Shown: positions 44,001 to 57,059 of the stretch, piece after piece
Position numbering within the stretch: position 1 is the stretch's first letter
How the letters are laid out: every line of letters starts with the position of its first letter
Origin: Polynucleobacter sp. JS-JIR-II-50
GTDB taxonomy: Bacteria > Pseudomonadota > Gammaproteobacteria > Burkholderiales > Burkholderiaceae
DNA: 64,000 nt
NCBI RefSeq assembly: GCF_018687895.1
Contig: NZ_CP061307.1
Span: 1 to 64,000, forward strand
Direction of reading: 5' to 3'
Program-made: the position numbers and the translations under genes
The notes under the pieces: model-generated
Told to the model about the DNA's origin: nothing
Database searches by the model: none
The model's input: the letters and a program-made list of their open reading frames with translations, nothing else

Positions 44001-47000
44001 ATGAACTATAGCTTCACCGAACGCAAGCGAGTCCGTAAAAGCTTTGCTAAGCGAGTAAACAACCACCAGGTTCCGTACCTGATCGCAACGCAGCTGGAAT
44101 CCTACGCTAAATTTTTACAGGCTGAAAAGCCAGCAATGTCTCGTCTTACTGAGGGACTTCAAGCTGCCTTTACATCAGCATTCCCAATTGTGTCTAACAA
44201 CGGCTATGCACGTATGGAATACGTGTCTTACCAGTTATCACAGCCACCGTTTGACGTTAAAGAATGTCAACAACGTGGTTACACATACCACTCTGCTTTA
44301 CGCGCAAAAGTTCGCTTGATTATTTATGATCGCGAAGCGCCTACTAAGGTTAAAGAGGTAAAAGAGAGCGAAGTCTACATGGGTGAAATTCCACTCATGA
44401 CAGAAAACGGCTCTTTTGTGATCAATGGCACTGAGCGCGTTATCGTTTCTCAGTTGCATCGTTCCCCAGGCGTGTTCTTCGAACACGATAAGGGCAAGAC
44501 ACATAGCTCAGGTAAGTTGCTGTTCTCAGCACGCATCATTCCTTACCGTGGTTCATGGCTCGATTTCGAGTTTGATCCAAAAGACATTCTCTATTTCCGC
44601 GTTGACCGTCGTCGTAAGATGCCTGTCACCATTTTGCTTAAAGCAATTGGTTTAAACAACGAACAGATTCTTGCTAACTTCTTCAACTTCGACCATTTCT
44701 CATTGACTGCTAACGGCGGTTCAATGGAATTTGTGCCAGAGCGTTTGCGTGGTCAGTTGGCTAGCTTTGATGTGCTCGATAAGAATGGCGTTGTGGTCAT
44801 TCAAAAAGACAAGCGTATCAATGCAAAGCATATCCGCGAACTCGAAGCTGCTAAGACAAAAACAATCGCTGTACCAGATGACTATTTAATTGGTCGTGTA
44901 GTTGCACGCAATATTGTTGATCCAGATTCTGGTGAAATCTTGGCTTACGCTAATGATGAAATTACTGAAGAAGTATTGGCTACATTGCGCGATGCAGGCA
45001 TCAAGCAATTAGAAACCATCTACACCAATGATTTGGATTCTGGCGCATACATTTCACAGACATTGCGTACTGATGAAACTGCGGATCAAATGGCTGCTCG
45101 TATCGCCATCTACCGCATGATGCGTCCTGGTGAGCCTCCAACAGAAGATGCTGTTGAGGCCTTGTTCCAACGTTTGTTCTACAACGAAGATACCTACGAC
45201 TTATCTCGTGTTGGCCGTATGAAGGTCAACAGCCGTTTGAACCGTCCAGAAATGGAAGGCCCAATGGTTCTGTCGAATGAAGATATTCTCGACACTATTA
45301 AGTCCCTCGTAGATTTGCGTAACGGCAAAGGCGAAGTAGACGATATCGATCACTTAGGTAATCGTCGTGTACGTTGCGTTGGCGAATTGGCTGAAAACCA
45401 ATTCCGTGCTGGTTTGTCACGTGTTGAGCGTGCGGTTAAAGAACGTCTCGGCCAAGCCGAAACAGAAAACCTCATGCCGCATGACTTGATTAACAGCAAG
45501 CCAATCTCTTCTGCGATTCGTGAGTTCTTCGGCTCTTCACAGTTGTCCCAGTTTATGGACCAAACCAACCCACTTTCAGAGATCACGCACAAGCGTCGTA
45601 TTTCTGCATTGGGACCTGGTGGCTTGACCCGCGAGCGCGCAGGCTTTGAAGTGCGCGACGTGCATCCAACCCACTACGGACGTGTTTGCCCAATCGAAAC
45701 TCCAGAAGGACCAAACATTGGTTTGATCAACTCACTCGCGTTATTTGCGCGCTTGAATGAGCACGGTTTCTTAGAAACCCCATACCGTAAAGTTTCCAAT
45801 AGCAAGGTAAGCGATGAAGTGGTTTACCTCTCTGCAATCGAAGAAGCAAAGTATGTGATTGCTCAGGCAAATGCAACAATCGACAAGAGCGGTAAGTTGG
45901 CCGACGAATTGGTTTCTGCTCGTCAAGCTGGTGAGACCATGATGGTTAGCCCAGAGCGCATCGATTTCATCGACGTTGCTCCTAGCCAGATCGTTTCTGC
46001 TGCTGCTTCACTCGTTCCATTCTTAGAGCACGATGATGCGAACCGTGCGTTGATGGGTGCGAACATGCAGCGTCAAGCAGTTCCTTGCTTACGTCCAGAC
46101 AAGCCATTGGTTGGTACGGGTTTAGAGCGTATTGTTGCGGTTGACTCTGGCACTGTTATTTTGGCGTCCCGCGGCGGTATCGTTGATTATGTTGATGCTA
46201 ACCGTGTCGTGATTCGTGTAAACGATGATGAGACGGCTGCTGGTGAAGTTGGTGTGGATATTTATAACCTCATCAAGTACACCCGTTCAAACCAAAATAC
46301 CAATATCAACCAACGTCCAATCGTTCAGGCTGGTGATCGTGTTGTCCGCGGCGACGTAGTTGCTGACGGCGCATCTACCGATTTGGGTGAGTTGGCCTTG
46401 GGTCAAAACATGACTGTGGCATTTATGCCATGGAACGGTTACAACTTCGAAGATTCAATCTTGATCTCTGAGAAGGTTGTTGCTGACGACCGCTACACCT
46501 CTATTCATATTGAAGAGTTGTCAGTGGTTGCGCGTGATACCAAGCTTGGTTCAGAAGAAATTACTCGCGATATCTCCAATTTGGCAGAGTCACAACTCTC
46601 CCGCTTGGATGAAAGCGGTATTGTTTACATCGGTGCTGAAGTTGAAGCTGGCGACGTATTGGTTGGTAAGGTAACTCCAAAGGGCGAGACTACTCTCACT
46701 CCTGAAGAGAAGCTCCTCCGTGCGATCTTCGGTGAAAAAGCATCTGATGTTAAAGATACTTCTTTACGCGTTCCCTCAGGAATGATTGGTACTGTTATTG
46801 ATGTTCAGGTCTTCACCCGTGAAGGTATTGAGCGTGATGCACGTGCACAGTCAATCATCCAAGAAGAATTACAACGCTATCGTTTGGACTTGAACGACCA
46901 GTTGCGTATTGTTGAGGGTGATGCCTTCATGCGTTTAGAAAAGTTGTTGATTGGCAAAGTTGCCAACGGCGGTCCTAAGAAATTAGCTAAAGGCACCAAG

Positions 47001-48101
47001 ATCGACAAGGAATACCTTGCTGATTTGGACAAATACCATTGGTTCGATGTTCGTCCAGCAGACGACGAAGTTGCCTCACAAGTTGAAGCAATCAAGTCTT
47101 CTATTGAGGCGAAACGTAAACAGTTTGACGAAGCTTTTGAAGAGAAGCGCACCAAACTTACCCAGGGCGATGATTTACAACCTGGCGTAACCAAGATGGT
47201 TAAGGTGTACTTAGCTGTTAAGCGTCGCTTGCAGCCTGGTGACAAGATGGCCGGTCGTCACGGTAACAAAGGTGTGGTTTCTAAAATCGCTCCAGCTGAA
47301 GACATGCCATTTATGGCTGACGGACGCCCTGTTGACATCGTCTTGAACCCATTAGGTGTTCCTTCGCGTATGAACGTTGGTCAAATCTTGGAAACCCACT
47401 TAGGTTGGGCTGCTCAAGGTATTGGTAAGCGTATCGATGAGATGGTTCGTGAGCATGCTAAGCAAACTGAATTGCGTAAGTTCTTCAAGCAGCTTTATAA
47501 CGAAACAGGTCGTGTTGAAGACATCGACAACTTCACTGATGAGCAGATCACTGTTTTGGCTGAGAATCTCCGCCAAGGCTTGCCATTTGCAACCCCAGTG
47601 TTTGACGGTGCCACTGAAGCTGAAATCGGACGCATGCTCGAGTTGGCGTATCCAGAAGATGTTGCTAAATCTTTGAAGATGACTCCTTCGCGTCAGCAAA
47701 TGATTTTGTGCGACGGCCGTACTGGCGATCAATTCGAGCGTCCAGTAACAGTTGGCGTAATGCACGTCTTGAAACTCCACCATTTGGTCGACGACAAGAT
47801 GCACGCGCGTTCAACCGGACCATACTCTTTAGTAACGCAACAGCCATTGGGCGGTAAAGCTCAGTTCGGTGGTCAGCGCTTTGGTGAGATGGAAGTCTGG
47901 GCCCTCGAAGCATACGGTGCTTCATATGTCTTGCAGGAAATGCTGACAGTGAAGTCCGATGACGTCGCAGGCCGTACCAAGGTTTATGAAAACATCGTCA
48001 AGGGCGAGCACACAATTGATGCTGGCATGCCCGAATCCTTCAACGTGCTGGTAAAAGAAATCCGTTCGTTGGGTATTGACATTGACATGGAGCGCAACTG
48101 A
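44001..48101 (+). CDS. rpoB: RNA polymerase beta subunit
   Basis: RpoB forms half of the catalytic cleft. The 1366-residue reading starts at [18 protein letters not shown] with a GGAG SD; an in-frame ATG 19 codons earlier lies in the leader. The rifampicin-binding region ([30 protein letters not shown]) has the sensitive-type residues. Further motifs: [15 protein letters not shown] and [24 protein letters not shown]. Overlong compared with E. coli by only about 24 residues. Confidence 0.98.
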   Translation: MNYSFTERKRVRKSFAKRVNNHQVPYLIATQLESYAKFLQAEKPAMSRLTEGLQAAFTSAFPIVSNNGYARMEYVSYQLSQPPFDVKECQQRGYTYHSALRAKVRLIIYDREAPTKVKEVKESEVYMGEIPLMTENGSFVINGTERVIVSQLHRSPGVFFEHDKGKTHSSGKLLFSARIIPYRGSWLDFEFDPKDILYFRVDRRRKMPVTILLKAIGLNNEQILANFFNFDHFSLTANGGSMEFVPERLRGQLASFDVLDKNGVVVIQKDKRINAKHIRELEAAKTKTIAVPDDYLIGRVVARNIVDPDSGEILAYANDEITEEVLATLRDAGIKQLETIYTNDLDSGAYISQTLRTDETADQMAARIAIYRMMRPGEPPTEDAVEALFQRLFYNEDTYDLSRVGRMKVNSRLNRPEMEGPMVLSNEDILDTIKSLVDLRNGKGEVDDIDHLGNRRVRCVGELAENQFRAGLSRVERAVKERLGQAETENLMPHDLINSKPISSAIREFFGSSQLSQFMDQTNPLSEITHKRRISALGPGGLTRERAGFEVRDVHPTHYGRVCPIETPEGPNIGLINSLALFARLNEHGFLETPYRKVSNSKVSDEVVYLSAIEEAKYVIAQANATIDKSGKLADELVSARQAGETMMVSPERIDFIDVAPSQIVSAAASLVPFLEHDDANRALMGANMQRQAVPCLRPDKPLVGTGLERIVAVDSGTVILASRGGIVDYVDANRVVIRVNDDETAAGEVGVDIYNLIKYTRSNQNTNINQRPIVQAGDRVVRGDVVADGASTDLGELALGQNMTVAFMPWNGYNFEDSILISEKVVADDRYTSIHIEELSVVARDTKLGSEEITRDISNLAESQLSRLDESGIVYIGAEVEAGDVLVGKVTPKGETTLTPEEKLLRAIFGEKASDVKDTSLRVPSGMIGTVIDVQVFTREGIERDARAQSIIQEELQRYRLDLNDQLRIVEGDAFMRLEKLLIGKVANGGPKKLAKGTKIDKEYLADLDKYHWFDVRPADDEVASQVEAIKSSIEAKRKQFDEAFEEKRTKLTQGDDLQPGVTKMVKVYLAVKRRLQPGDKMAGRHGNKGVVSKIAPAEDMPFMADGRPVDIVLNPLGVPSRMNVGQILETHLGWAAQGIGKRIDEMVREHAKQTELRKFFKQLYNETGRVEDIDNFTDEQITVLAENLRQGLPFATPVFDGATEAEIGRMLELAYPEDVAKSLKMTPSRQQMILCDGRTGDQFERPVTVGVMHVLKLHHLVDDKMHARSTGPYSLVTQQPLGGKAQFGGQRFGEMEVWALEAYGASYVLQEMLTVKSDDVAGRTKVYENIVKGEHTIDAGMPESFNVLVKEIRSLGIDIDMERN

Positions 48102-48102
48102 T

Positions 48103-51100
48103 ATGAAAGCATTGCTCGATTTATTTAAGCAAACGCAGGGCGAAGAGCAGTTTGATGTCATCAAAATTGGTCTCGCATCTCCTGAGAAAATTCGCTCATG
48201 GTCTTTTGGTGAAGTACGCAAACCAGAAACCATCAACTACCGGACTTTTAAGCCCGAGCGTGATGGTTTGTTCTGCGCCAAGATTTTTGGACCAACCAAA
48301 GACTACGAGTGCTTATGCGGCAAGTACAAGCGCTTAAAGTTCCGTGGCGTTATCTGTGAGAAGTGCGGTGTTGAAGTTACTCTCGCTAAGGTACGTCGTG
48401 AGCGTATGGGCCACATTGAGTTGGCAGCCCCTGTAGCGCACATCTGGTTCTTGAAGTCCCTGCCATCCCGTTTGGGTATGGTTCTCGATATGACATTGCG
48501 TGATATCGAGCGCGTTCTCTACTTTGAAGCATATGTAGTGGTTGATCCTGGCATGACTCCTGAAGGCGCAATGAAGCGCGGTCAGATCATGTCTGAAGAT
48601 GAATACATTGCCAAGACTGAAGAGTATGGTGACGGTGCGTTTACTGCCATCATGGGCGCTGAAGGTATTCGTGATCTCTTGCGTTCGATTGATATCGATC
48701 GTGAAGTAGAGACTATTCGTGCTGATTTAAAAGCTACCGGTAGCGATGCCAAGATCAAGAAATACGCTAAGCGCTTAAAAGTGCTCGAGGCGTTCCAGAC
48801 TTCAGGTATCAAGCCTGACTGGATGATCATGGAAGTATTGCCAGTATTGCCACCTGAATTGCGCCCATTGGTGCCATTGGATGGCGGTCGCTTTGCTACC
48901 TCTGATTTGAACGACCTCTATCGTCGTGTGATCAACCGTAACAACCGTTTGAAGCGTTTGTTAGAGTTGCGCGCACCAGAGATCATCGTTCGTAACGAAA
49001 AACGGATGTTGCAAGAAGCGGTTGACTCATTGCTCGACAACGGTCGTCGCGGTAAGGCTATGACTGGCGCTAACAAGCGTCCTCTCAAGTCCTTGGCTGA
49101 GATGATTAAAGGTAAGAGCGGTCGTTTCCGTCAAAACTTGTTGGGTAAACGTGTTGACTACTCTGGTCGTTCAGTCATCGTTGTTGGCCCTACATTGAAA
49201 TTGCATCAGTGCGGCTTACCAAAATTGATGGCCTTGGAATTATTCAAGCCATTTATTTTCAACAAGCTTGAGACTTTAGGAATTGCAACCACGATTAAGG
49301 CTGCGAAGAAAGAAGTTGAAAGCCAGACTCCAATCGTTTGGGACATTCTCGAAGAAGTAATTCGTGAGCACCCAATCATGTTGAACCGTGCGCCTACATT
49401 GCACCGCCTTGGCATTCAGGCTTTCGAGCCAATGTTGATTGAAGGTAAAGCAATCCAATTGCACCCATTAGTTTGCGCGGCATTTAACGCGGACTTTGAC
49501 GGTGACCAAATGGCGGTTCACGTTCCTTTGTCGCTCGAAGCGCAAATGGAAGCGCGTACATTGATGTTGGCTTCGAACAACGTATTGTTCCCAGCTAACG
49601 GCGAGCCATCGATCGTTCCTTCACAGGACGTGGTGTTGGGTCTGTACTACGCTACACGTGACAAGATCAACGGTAAGGGCGAAGGCATGGTTTTCGCCAA
49701 TATTACTGAAGTAGTGCGTGCATACGAAGCGGGTCAAGTTGAATTGGCTTCTCGTGTTGCTGTCCGCATTACTGAGTTTGAGATCGTTGACAAGAAGGCT
49801 GAGGGCGATGCCCGTTTTGCTGAAAAAACCAAGATCTATCAAACATCAGTTGGCCGTGCAATCTTGTCTGAGATTTTGCCTAAAGGCATGTCTTTCGAGG
49901 AAATTAACAAGCCTTTGAAGAAAAAAGAAATCTCGCGTTTGATCAACACATCATTCCGCAAGTGCGGTTTGCGTGAAACGGTGATTTTTGCTGACCGCCT
50001 CTTGCAGTCCGGTTTCCGCTTGGCAACCAATGCTGGTATCTCAGTTGCGATCGACGATATGCTGATCCCAACCTCGAAAGAGCGCATCATCACTGAGGCT
50101 TCTGCCAAGGTTAAAGAGTATGACAAGCAATTCATGTCAGGTCTCGTAACCAATCAAGAGCGTTATAACAACGTGGTTGATATTTGGGGTGCCGCAGGCG
50201 ACCAAGTTGGTAAGGCGATGATGGACGAGTTGTCACACGTTGACGTACTCGACCGTAACGGTAAGACTGTTCGTCAAGAATCCTTTAACTCTATCTACAT
50301 GATGGCGGATTCTGGTGCACGTGGATCTGCAGCGCAGATTCGTCAGTTAGCTGGTATGCGTGGTTTGATGGCTAAGCCTGATGGCTCCATCATTGAAACC
50401 CCAATTACTGCGAACTTCCGTGAAGGCTTGAACGTATTGCAGTACTTCATTTCAACCCACGGTGCTCGTAAAGGCCTGGCCGATACAGCACTGAAGACAG
50501 CGAACTCTGGTTACTTGACACGTCGTTTATGCGACGTTACTCAAGATCTCGTGGTGATTGAAGATGATTGCGGCGCAACTAATGGTGTAACCATGAAGGC
50601 GCTGGTTGAGGGCGGCGAAATTATCGAAGCATTGCGTGACCGTATTTTGGGTCGTGTATGTATCGGTGACATTGTTCATCCTGACACACAAGAAGTCATC
50701 GTTCCTAACGACACCTTGCTTGACGAAGATCATGTTGACCAAATCGTTGCGCTGGGTATCGACGAAGTTAAAGTTCGCACAGTATTGTCTTGCTTAACTC
50801 GCTTCGGCTTGTGTGCGAAGTGCTACGGACGTGATCTAGGTCGCGGTGGTTTGGTGAACGTTGGTGAAGCAGTAGGCGTGATCGCTGCTCAATCCATCGG
50901 TGAGCCAGGCACACAGTTAACTATGCGTACCTTCCACATTGGTGGTGCAGCGTCACGTGCGTTGGTTGCAAGCAATATTGAAGCCAAATCTAACGGTGCT
51001 TTGAAGTTCTCTGGCACGATGCGTGTTGTGAAGAACGCGAAGGGTGAGCAGATCGTGATTTCACGTTCTGGCGAAGCCTTGATCGTTGATGAGAATGGTC

Positions 51101-52365
51101 GTGAGCGCGAGCGTCATAAAGTACCTTATGGTGCAACTCTCTTGTTGAAAGAAGATGCGGCAGTTAAGGCTGGCGCAAGCTTGGCGACTTGGGATCCATT
51201 AACACGTCCAATTATTTCTGAGTACGCTGGTATCGCTCGTTTCGACAACGTTGAAGAAGGCGTAACTGTTGCTAAGCAGGTTGACGAAGTTACTGGTCTT
51301 TCCACTTTGGTGGTGATTGATGGCAAACGTCGCTCTGCTGCAAGCAAAGGCGTTCGCCCAATGATCAACTTGGTTGATGACAAGGGTAACGAAGTTATGA
51401 TCGCTGGTACTGATCACCCAGTAAACATTGGCCTCCAAGTAGGCGCTCTGATTACTGTTAAGGATGGTCAGAAGGTCGAAGTTGGTGAAGTATTGGCGCG
51501 TATTCCGATCGAATCACAGAAGACTCGCGACATTACCGGTGGTTTGCCACGCGTTGCAGAATTGTTCGAAGCGCGTTCACCTAAAGATGCAGCTGTCTTG
51601 GCGAAAGTTACTGGAACAGTTTCCTTCGGTAAAGAAACCAAAGGTAAACAACGTTTGGTGATTACCGATATGGACGGTGAAGCTAATGAATTCTTGATTC
51701 CTAAAGAGAAGCAAGTTCTCGTTCATGACGGTCAAGTTGTGAACAAGGGCGAGATGATTGTGGAAGGCCCTGCTGATCCACATGACATCTTGACTCTCAG
51801 GGGTATTGAAGAGTTGGCGATCTACATCGTTGATGAAGTTCAAGACGTTTACCGTTTGCAAGGCGTGAAGATTAACGACAAGCACATTGAAGTGATCGTG
51901 CGTCAAATGTTGCGTCGTGTACAGATCACTGATGGCGGCGATACCGCTTACATCACTGGTGAGCAAGTTGAGCGTTCAAAACTGTATGACGCTAACGATT
52001 TAGTGATTGCTGCAGGTAAGCGCCCAGCTCAGTTCGAAAACGTGCTGTTGGGTATTACTAAGGCATCCTTGTCGACGGATAGCTTCATTTCAGCGGCTTC
52101 TTTCCAAGAAACCACCCGTGTATTGACCGAAGCCGCAATTATGGGCAAGACCGATACACTCCGTGGCCTCAAGGAAAACGTCATTATTGGTCGTCTGATC
52201 CCTGCTGGTACCGGCTTGTCTTATCGCCGTGCACGCAAGGTCAGAGAGCAATTCGAGCGTGATCGCGCTCAAATGATTGCCGCCGAAGAGGAGGCAATGG
52301 CCAATATGCCTGTAGAAATAGAGGCTGAAGTCGTTGCTCCTGCTGGGGAGGCTGATCCGAGCTAA
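48103..52365 (+). CDS. rpoC: RNA polymerase beta' subunit
   Basis: RpoC carries the active-site metal. It begins [18 protein letters not shown], 1 bp after the rpoB stop. Seen: N-terminal zinc cysteines ([20 protein letters not shown], near 70-87), the catalytic [12 protein letters not shown] (near 462), the second zinc site (CGATNGV and [13 protein letters not shown], near 824-905), and the bridge-helix/trigger-loop region [16 protein letters not shown]. 1420 residues; the C-terminus has a short acidic tail. Confidence 0.98.
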   Translation: MKALLDLFKQTQGEEQFDVIKIGLASPEKIRSWSFGEVRKPETINYRTFKPERDGLFCAKIFGPTKDYECLCGKYKRLKFRGVICEKCGVEVTLAKVRRERMGHIELAAPVAHIWFLKSLPSRLGMVLDMTLRDIERVLYFEAYVVVDPGMTPEGAMKRGQIMSEDEYIAKTEEYGDGAFTAIMGAEGIRDLLRSIDIDREVETIRADLKATGSDAKIKKYAKRLKVLEAFQTSGIKPDWMIMEVLPVLPPELRPLVPLDGGRFATSDLNDLYRRVINRNNRLKRLLELRAPEIIVRNEKRMLQEAVDSLLDNGRRGKAMTGANKRPLKSLAEMIKGKSGRFRQNLLGKRVDYSGRSVIVVGPTLKLHQCGLPKLMALELFKPFIFNKLETLGIATTIKAAKKEVESQTPIVWDILEEVIREHPIMLNRAPTLHRLGIQAFEPMLIEGKAIQLHPLVCAAFNADFDGDQMAVHVPLSLEAQMEARTLMLASNNVLFPANGEPSIVPSQDVVLGLYYATRDKINGKGEGMVFANITEVVRAYEAGQVELASRVAVRITEFEIVDKKAEGDARFAEKTKIYQTSVGRAILSEILPKGMSFEEINKPLKKKEISRLINTSFRKCGLRETVIFADRLLQSGFRLATNAGISVAIDDMLIPTSKERIITEASAKVKEYDKQFMSGLVTNQERYNNVVDIWGAAGDQVGKAMMDELSHVDVLDRNGKTVRQESFNSIYMMADSGARGSAAQIRQLAGMRGLMAKPDGSIIETPITANFREGLNVLQYFISTHGARKGLADTALKTANSGYLTRRLCDVTQDLVVIEDDCGATNGVTMKALVEGGEIIEALRDRILGRVCIGDIVHPDTQEVIVPNDTLLDEDHVDQIVALGIDEVKVRTVLSCLTRFGLCAKCYGRDLGRGGLVNVGEAVGVIAAQSIGEPGTQLTMRTFHIGGAASRALVASNIEAKSNGALKFSGTMRVVKNAKGEQIVISRSGEALIVDENGRERERHKVPYGATLLLKEDAAVKAGASLATWDPLTRPIISEYAGIARFDNVEEGVTVAKQVDEVTGLSTLVVIDGKRRSAASKGVRPMINLVDDKGNEVMIAGTDHPVNIGLQVGALITVKDGQKVEVGEVLARIPIESQKTRDITGGLPRVAELFEARSPKDAAVLAKVTGTVSFGKETKGKQRLVITDMDGEANEFLIPKEKQVLVHDGQVVNKGEMIVEGPADPHDILTLRGIEELAIYIVDEVQDVYRLQGVKINDKHIEVIVRQMLRRVQITDGGDTAYITGEQVERSKLYDANDLVIAAGKRPAQFENVLLGITKASLSTDSFISAASFQETTRVLTEAAIMGKTDTLRGLKENVIIGRLIPAGTGLSYRRARKVREQFERDRAQMIAAEEEAMANMPVEIEAEVVAPAGEADPS

Positions 52366-52375
52366 TTTGGTAATT

Positions 52376-52399
52376 CTGGCCAGAAATGGCCAGTTTTTT
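52376..52399 (+). terminator. Intrinsic terminator after rpoC
   Basis: Perfect 7-bp stem CTGGCCA-GAAA-TGGCCAG followed by six T (52394-52399), 10 bp after the rpoC stop. Confidence 0.93.
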
Positions 52400-52409
52400 C
52401 CCCATTTGG

Positions 52410-52438
52410 TTGACGGAAAAGGCTGGCCAAGCTAGAAT
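52410..52438 (+). promoter_or_regulatory. Predicted promoter of the str operon (rpsL-rpsG-fusA-tuf)
   Basis: TTGACG at 52410-52415, 17-bp spacer, TAGAAT at 52433-52438, just after the rpoC terminator. The leader to rpsL is about 100 bp. Confidence 0.85.
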
Positions 52439-52542
52439 GCTGAGTTCTACTGATTCAGAAGAGGGTCTTTTTGACCTAGATATTCTCTAAGTCATTGATT
52501 TTCTTGAAGAAAGCAACAAAGAAGTACTAACCGAGCTATTTT

Positions 52543-52923
52543 ATGCCAACAATTAATCAATTAATACGTAAGCCAAGATCCAGGCTGATCGTTAAAAGCA
52601 AGAGCCCTGCACTGGAAAACAGTCCGCAGCGCCGTGGTGTTTGTACACGTGTGTACACCACTACTCCTAAAAAGCCTAACTCTGCGCTTCGTAAAGTAGC
52701 CAAAGTTCGCTTAACCAATGGTTTTGAAGTTATTTCATACATTGGTGGTGAAGGCCATAACCTCCAGGAACACTCAGTAGTGTTAATCCGTGGTGGTCGT
52801 GTAAAGGATTTGCCAGGTGTTCGTTACCACATCGTTCGTGGCTCACTTGACTTGCAGGGTGTTAAAGACCGTAAGCAGTCACGTTCCAAGTACGGTGCTA
52901 AGCGCGCTAAGAAATCTGCTTAA
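52543..52923 (+). CDS. rpsL: 30S ribosomal protein S12
   Basis: S12 sits at the decoding centre. The 126 residues match the family throughout: [12 protein letters not shown], the streptomycin-site motif [18 protein letters not shown] and [16 protein letters not shown]. The two lysines tied to streptomycin sensitivity are wild type. It opens the str operon. Confidence 0.98.
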   Translation: MPTINQLIRKPRSRLIVKSKSPALENSPQRRGVCTRVYTTTPKKPNSALRKVAKVRLTNGFEVISYIGGEGHNLQEHSVVLIRGGRVKDLPGVRYHIVRGSLDLQGVKDRKQSRSKYGAKRAKKSA

Positions 52924-53084
52924 TCTTTAAATAGATTTTTGCTGAAGTATTTGTAGTAAGTCTTCGTTTGTCAGACTTAAAAGACAAGTAAGTGGTTGTT
53001 CCGTCTAAGAATCTTCTTAGATAGTAGGGCAACCGGAGCGGGTGATCCATGTGGGTCGCCCCTAACTGAACTGAAGGAGTAGTT
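52924..53084 (+). promoter_or_regulatory. Structured rpsL-rpsG intercistronic region (candidate S7 target)
   Basis: 161-bp gap. A nested stem is formed by GGTTG (52994-52998) with CAACC (53030-53034) around TCTAAGA/TCTTAGA (53004-53010, 53015-53021). A second 9-bp hairpin with two G-U pairs spans 53040-53061 and lies near the rpsG SD. In E. coli S7 binds this intercistronic RNA to repress the operon; a shared role here is inference. Confidence 0.5.
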
Positions 53085-53555
53085 ATGCCACGTCGTCGTG
53101 AAGTTCCCAAACGGGAAATTTTGCCGGATCCAAAATTCGGAAATGTAGAAGTAGCTAAATTCATGAACGTCCTCATGTTGGACGGCAAGAAATCGGTTGC
53201 AGAGCGTATCGTTTACGGTGCCTTTGATCACATCGAGAAAAAAGCAAACAAAGAACCGCTCGAAATTTTCTCAACAGCTATGGGCAACGTTAAGCCAATG
53301 GTTGAGGTGAAGAGCCGTCGTGTTGGTGGCGCCAACTACCAGGTTCCTGTTGAAGTTCGCCCATCACGCCGTTCTGCTTTGGCAATGCGCTGGGTGCGCG
53401 AAGCTGCTAAAAAGCGCGGTGAGAAATCCATGGCTCAACGTTTGGCCAACGAATTATTAGAAGCCGCTGAAGGTCGCGGCGGAGCAATGAAGAAGCGTGA
53501 AGAAGTTCACCGTATGGCAGAAGCTAACAAAGCTTTCTCACATTTCCGCTTCTAA
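53085..53555 (+). CDS. rpsG: 30S ribosomal protein S7
   Basis: S7 nucleates assembly of the 30S head. The 156 residues begin [20 protein letters not shown] and include [16 protein letters not shown] and [23 protein letters not shown]. Normal length. GAAGGAG SD upstream. Confidence 0.98.
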   Translation: MPRRREVPKREILPDPKFGNVEVAKFMNVLMLDGKKSVAERIVYGAFDHIEKKANKEPLEIFSTAMGNVKPMVEVKSRRVGGANYQVPVEVRPSRRSALAMRWVREAAKKRGEKSMAQRLANELLEAAEGRGGAMKKREEVHRMAEANKAFSHFRF

Positions 53556-53582
53556 TCAAATAGTAAAGAAAAGGCACCAACA

Positions 53583-55685
53583 GTGGCACGTAAAACCCCC
53601 ATCGACAGATATCGCAATATTGGTATCTCTGCGCACATTGACGCAGGCAAGACAACAACTACAGAACGCGTTTTGTTCTACACCGGCGTAAACCATAAGA
53701 TCGGTGAAGTACATGATGGCGCTGCAACCATGGACTGGATGGAGCAAGAGCAAGAGCGTGGTATCACGATTACTTCTGCTGCTACTACAACGTTCTGGAA
53801 GGGTATGGCTGGTAATTTTCCAGAGCACCGTATCAATATTATTGATACCCCGGGACACGTAGACTTCACAATTGAAGTTGAGCGTTCAATGCGCGTGTTG
53901 GATGGTGCTTGCATGGTTTACTGTGCGGTAGGTGGTGTTCAGCCACAATCTGAAACTGTTTGGCGTCAAGCGAACAAGTATCAAGTTCCACGTTTGGCTT
54001 TCGTAAACAAGATGGACCGCACCGGTGCGAATTTCTTCAAGGTCTATGACCAGATGAAGTTGCGTCTCAAAGCAAATCCTATCTTGATCCAGATTCCTAT
54101 TGGCGCTGAAGAAAACTTCAAGGGCGTTGTGGACTTGGTCAAAATGAAGGCCATCTATTGGGACGAGGCTTCTCAGGGTACTAAATTTAGCTACGAAGAG
54201 ATTCCTGCTGAATTAAAGGCATCTGCAGATGAGTGGCGCGAAAAGATGGTTGAAGCCGCTGCTGAAAGTTCTGAAGAATTGATGGAGAAGTATCTCGGTG
54301 GCGAAGAGTTAACCGAAGAAGAAATCAAAAAAGCATTGCGTCAACGTACGATTGCTAATGAAATCATTCCAATGATGTGCGGAACTGCTTTCAAAAATAA
54401 AGGCGTTCAGGCGATGTTGGATGCGGTGGTTGAGTTGTTGCCATCTCCACTAGATGTCCCACCAGTTCCTTGTGAATTGGAAGACGGCACACCAACAACA
54501 CGTAAAGCTGACGATGCTGAGAAATTCTCTGCATTGGCATTTAAGATCATGACTGACCCATTCGTTGGCCAGCTCATTTTCTTCCGCGTTTATTCAGGCG
54601 TAATGAAGTCTGGCGACACTATCTACAACCCAATCAAGGGTAAGAAAGAACGTGTTGGCCGTTTATTGCAAATGCATGCAAACCAACGTGAAGAAATTAA
54701 AGAAGTGTACGCAGGCGATATTGCTGCTGCAGTTGGTCTGAAAGACGCGACTACTGGCGAAACATTGTGTGACCCAGATAGCATCGTTATTTTGGAGCGC
54801 ATGGTGTTCCCAGAGCCAGTGATCTCACAGGCTGTAGAGCCTAAGACAAAGCCAGACCAAGAAAAAATGGGTCTTGCTTTGAATCGCTTGGCACAAGAAG
54901 ATCCATCATTCCGCGTTAAGACAGATGAAGAATCTGGTCAAACGATTATTTCTGGAATGGGCGAGCTCCATTTGGAAATTTTGGTTGACCGTATGCGTCG
55001 TGAGTTTGGCGTTGAGGCAACTGTTGGTAAGCCGCAAGTTGCCTATCGCGAAACTATTCGCAAGGTTTGCGAAGAAATCGAAGGTAAGTTTGTTAAGCAG
55101 TCTGGCGGTCGTGGTCAATACGGTCACGTAGTATTGAAGCTTGAGCCACAAGAGCCAGGCAAAGGTTTTGAATTCATTGACGCTATTAAGGGCGGTGTGG
55201 TTCCACGTGAATACATCCCTGCAGTAGAAAAAGGAATTCGCGAAACATTGAACTCCGGTATTTTGGCTGGTTATCCAGTTGTTGATATCAAGGCAACATT
55301 GTTCTTCGGTTCATACCATGACGTTGACTCTAACGAAAACGCATTTAAGATGGCAGGCTCAATGGCTTTCAAGGACGGTATGCGTAAAGCAGCGCCAGTG
55401 TTACTTGAGCCGATGATGGCTGTTGAAGTAGAAACACCAGAAGATTTCATGGGTAACGTAATGGGTGATCTCTCATCCCGTCGCGGTATTTTGCAAGGTA
55501 TGGATGACATTCCAGGCGGCGGTAAGATTGTTCGCGCTGAAGTGCCGTTGGCAGAGATGTTTGGTTACTCAACTGGCTTGCGCTCGTTGACCCAAGGTCG
55601 CGCTACCTACACCATGGAATTTAAGCATTATTCCGAAGCACCTAAGAACGTTGCTGAAGCAGTTATGGCTGCTAAAGCGAAGTAA
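53583..55685 (+). CDS. fusA: Elongation factor G
   Basis: EF-G drives translocation and, with RRF, ribosome recycling. The start is GTG. The 700 residues have G1 [13 protein letters not shown] (17-29), G3 [10 protein letters not shown]4 [10 protein letters not shown], and the domain IV region [15 protein letters not shown]. Normal length. Confidence 0.98.
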   Translation: MARKTPIDRYRNIGISAHIDAGKTTTTERVLFYTGVNHKIGEVHDGAATMDWMEQEQERGITITSAATTTFWKGMAGNFPEHRINIIDTPGHVDFTIEVERSMRVLDGACMVYCAVGGVQPQSETVWRQANKYQVPRLAFVNKMDRTGANFFKVYDQMKLRLKANPILIQIPIGAEENFKGVVDLVKMKAIYWDEASQGTKFSYEEIPAELKASADEWREKMVEAAAESSEELMEKYLGGEELTEEEIKKALRQRTIANEIIPMMCGTAFKNKGVQAMLDAVVELLPSPLDVPPVPCELEDGTPTTRKADDAEKFSALAFKIMTDPFVGQLIFFRVYSGVMKSGDTIYNPIKGKKERVGRLLQMHANQREEIKEVYAGDIAAAVGLKDATTGETLCDPDSIVILERMVFPEPVISQAVEPKTKPDQEKMGLALNRLAQEDPSFRVKTDEESGQTIISGMGELHLEILVDRMRREFGVEATVGKPQVAYRETIRKVCEEIEGKFVKQSGGRGQYGHVVLKLEPQEPGKGFEFIDAIKGGVVPREYIPAVEKGIRETLNSGILAGYPVVDIKATLFFGSYHDVDSNENAFKMAGSMAFKDGMRKAAPVLLEPMMAVEVETPEDFMGNVMGDLSSRRGILQGMDDIPGGGKIVRAEVPLAEMFGYSTGLRSLTQGRATYTMEFKHYSEAPKNVAEAVMAAKAK

Positions 55686-55735
55686 TTTATCCACATTAAT
55701 TTTGAATATTGACTAGCTAAAGAAGGCAGACAAAA

Positions 55736-56926
55736 ATGGCAAAAGAAAAATTCGAGCGGACAAAACCGCACGTAAACGTAGGCACCATCGGTCACGTTGA
55801 CCACGGTAAAACCACATTGACAGCGGCAATTGCAACCGTGCTTTCTAAAGCATTCGGTGGCGAAGCTAAAGCATACGATCAGATCGATGCTGCTCCAGAA
55901 GAAAAAGCACGTGGTATTACGATTAATACTGCACACGTTGAGTACGAGACAGCAAACCGTCACTACGCACACGTGGATTGCCCAGGACATGCTGACTACG
56001 TTAAGAACATGATTACTGGTGCTGCTCAGATGGATGGCGCAATTTTAGTTTGCTCTGCTGCTGACGGCCCAATGCCACAAACTCGTGAACACATCCTCTT
56101 GGCACGCCAAGTGGGCGTTCCTTACATCATCGTGTTCCTGAACAAGTGCGACATGGTTGATGACGAAGAGTTGTTAGAGCTCGTAGAAATGGAAGTTCGT
56201 GAGCTTTTATCTAAGTACAAATTCCCTGGCGATGACACACCAATCATTCGTGGTTCTGCTAAGTTAGCCCTTGAAGGCGACGAAGGCCCATTGGGTAAAG
56301 AAGCCATCATGAAATTGGCTGAAGCTTTGGATACCTTTATTCCTACTCCAGAGCGTGCTGTTGACGGCGCGTTCTTGATGCCAGTAGAAGACGTGTTCTC
56401 TATCTCCGGTCGCGGTACTGTTGTGACTGGTCGTATCGAGCGCGGTATTGTTAAGGTTGGTGAAGAGATCGAAATTATCGGTATCAAGCCAACACTCAAG
56501 ACAACATGTACTGGTGTTGAAATGTTCCGCAAATTGCTCGACCAAGGTCAAGCAGGCGATAACGTTGGTATCTTGTTACGCGGTACAAAACGTGAAGAAG
56601 TTGAGCGCGGCCAAGTATTGGCTAAGCCAGGTTCAATCACCCCACATACTCACTTTACAGCCGAGGTTTACATCTTGGGTAAAGACGAAGGTGGTCGTCA
56701 TACTCCATTCTTTAACAACTATCGTCCACAGTTTTACTTCCGCACTACGGACGTAACTGGTTCAATCGAGTTGCCAAAAGACAAAGAAATGGTCATGCCT
56801 GGTGATAACGTTTCGATTACCGTAAAACTCATCGCTCCAATCGCGATGGAAGAAGGTTTACGTTTTGCGATCCGTGAAGGTGGCCGTACTGTTGGCGCCG
56901 GCGTGGTTGCAAAGATTTTGGCTTAA
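55736..56926 (+). CDS. tuf: Elongation factor Tu (copy 2)
   Basis: Second EF-Tu gene at the end of the str operon (tufA-like), 50 bp after fusA. The 396-residue protein is identical to copy 1; I find only two silent base differences, at 56035 and 56794. Similarity stops a few bases outside the coding sequence on the 3' side and is only partial in the SD region on the 5' side. Confidence 0.98.
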   Translation: MAKEKFERTKPHVNVGTIGHVDHGKTTLTAAIATVLSKAFGGEAKAYDQIDAAPEEKARGITINTAHVEYETANRHYAHVDCPGHADYVKNMITGAAQMDGAILVCSAADGPMPQTREHILLARQVGVPYIIVFLNKCDMVDDEELLELVEMEVRELLSKYKFPGDDTPIIRGSAKLALEGDEGPLGKEAIMKLAEALDTFIPTPERAVDGAFLMPVEDVFSISGRGTVVTGRIERGIVKVGEEIEIIGIKPTLKTTCTGVEMFRKLLDQGQAGDNVGILLRGTKREEVERGQVLAKPGSITPHTHFTAEVYILGKDEGGRHTPFFNNYRPQFYFRTTDVTGSIELPKDKEMVMPGDNVSITVKLIAPIAMEEGLRFAIREGGRTVGAGVVAKILA

Positions 56927-56979
56927 GTAATAAATAGATTCAGGTAGTAGAAGTAAATAATATTTAGCGGTTTGCTAAC

Positions 56980-57008
56980 CGGTGACATCAGTGCTGCTGA
57001 TGTCACCG
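56980..57008 (+). promoter_or_regulatory. Perfect 12-bp hairpin upstream of rpsJ
   Basis: CGGTGACATCAG (56980-56991) pairs perfectly with 56997-57008 across a TGCTG loop. No T-run follows, so it is probably not a simple terminator. It lies in the tuf-rpsJ gap, where the S10-operon leader (L4-regulated in E. coli) would be. Its role is unknown. Confidence 0.6.
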
Positions 57009-57059
57009 AGCTCTTTAGATGTATAACGTGGCAGCACCACAACGCTCTTTGGAATTAAT

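Noticed and set aside
47400..47804. Long antisense frames in rpoB, rpoC, tuf and gyrB
   Set aside because: Codon bias of highly expressed genes leaves long antisense frames; none has an SD or a recognisable domain.
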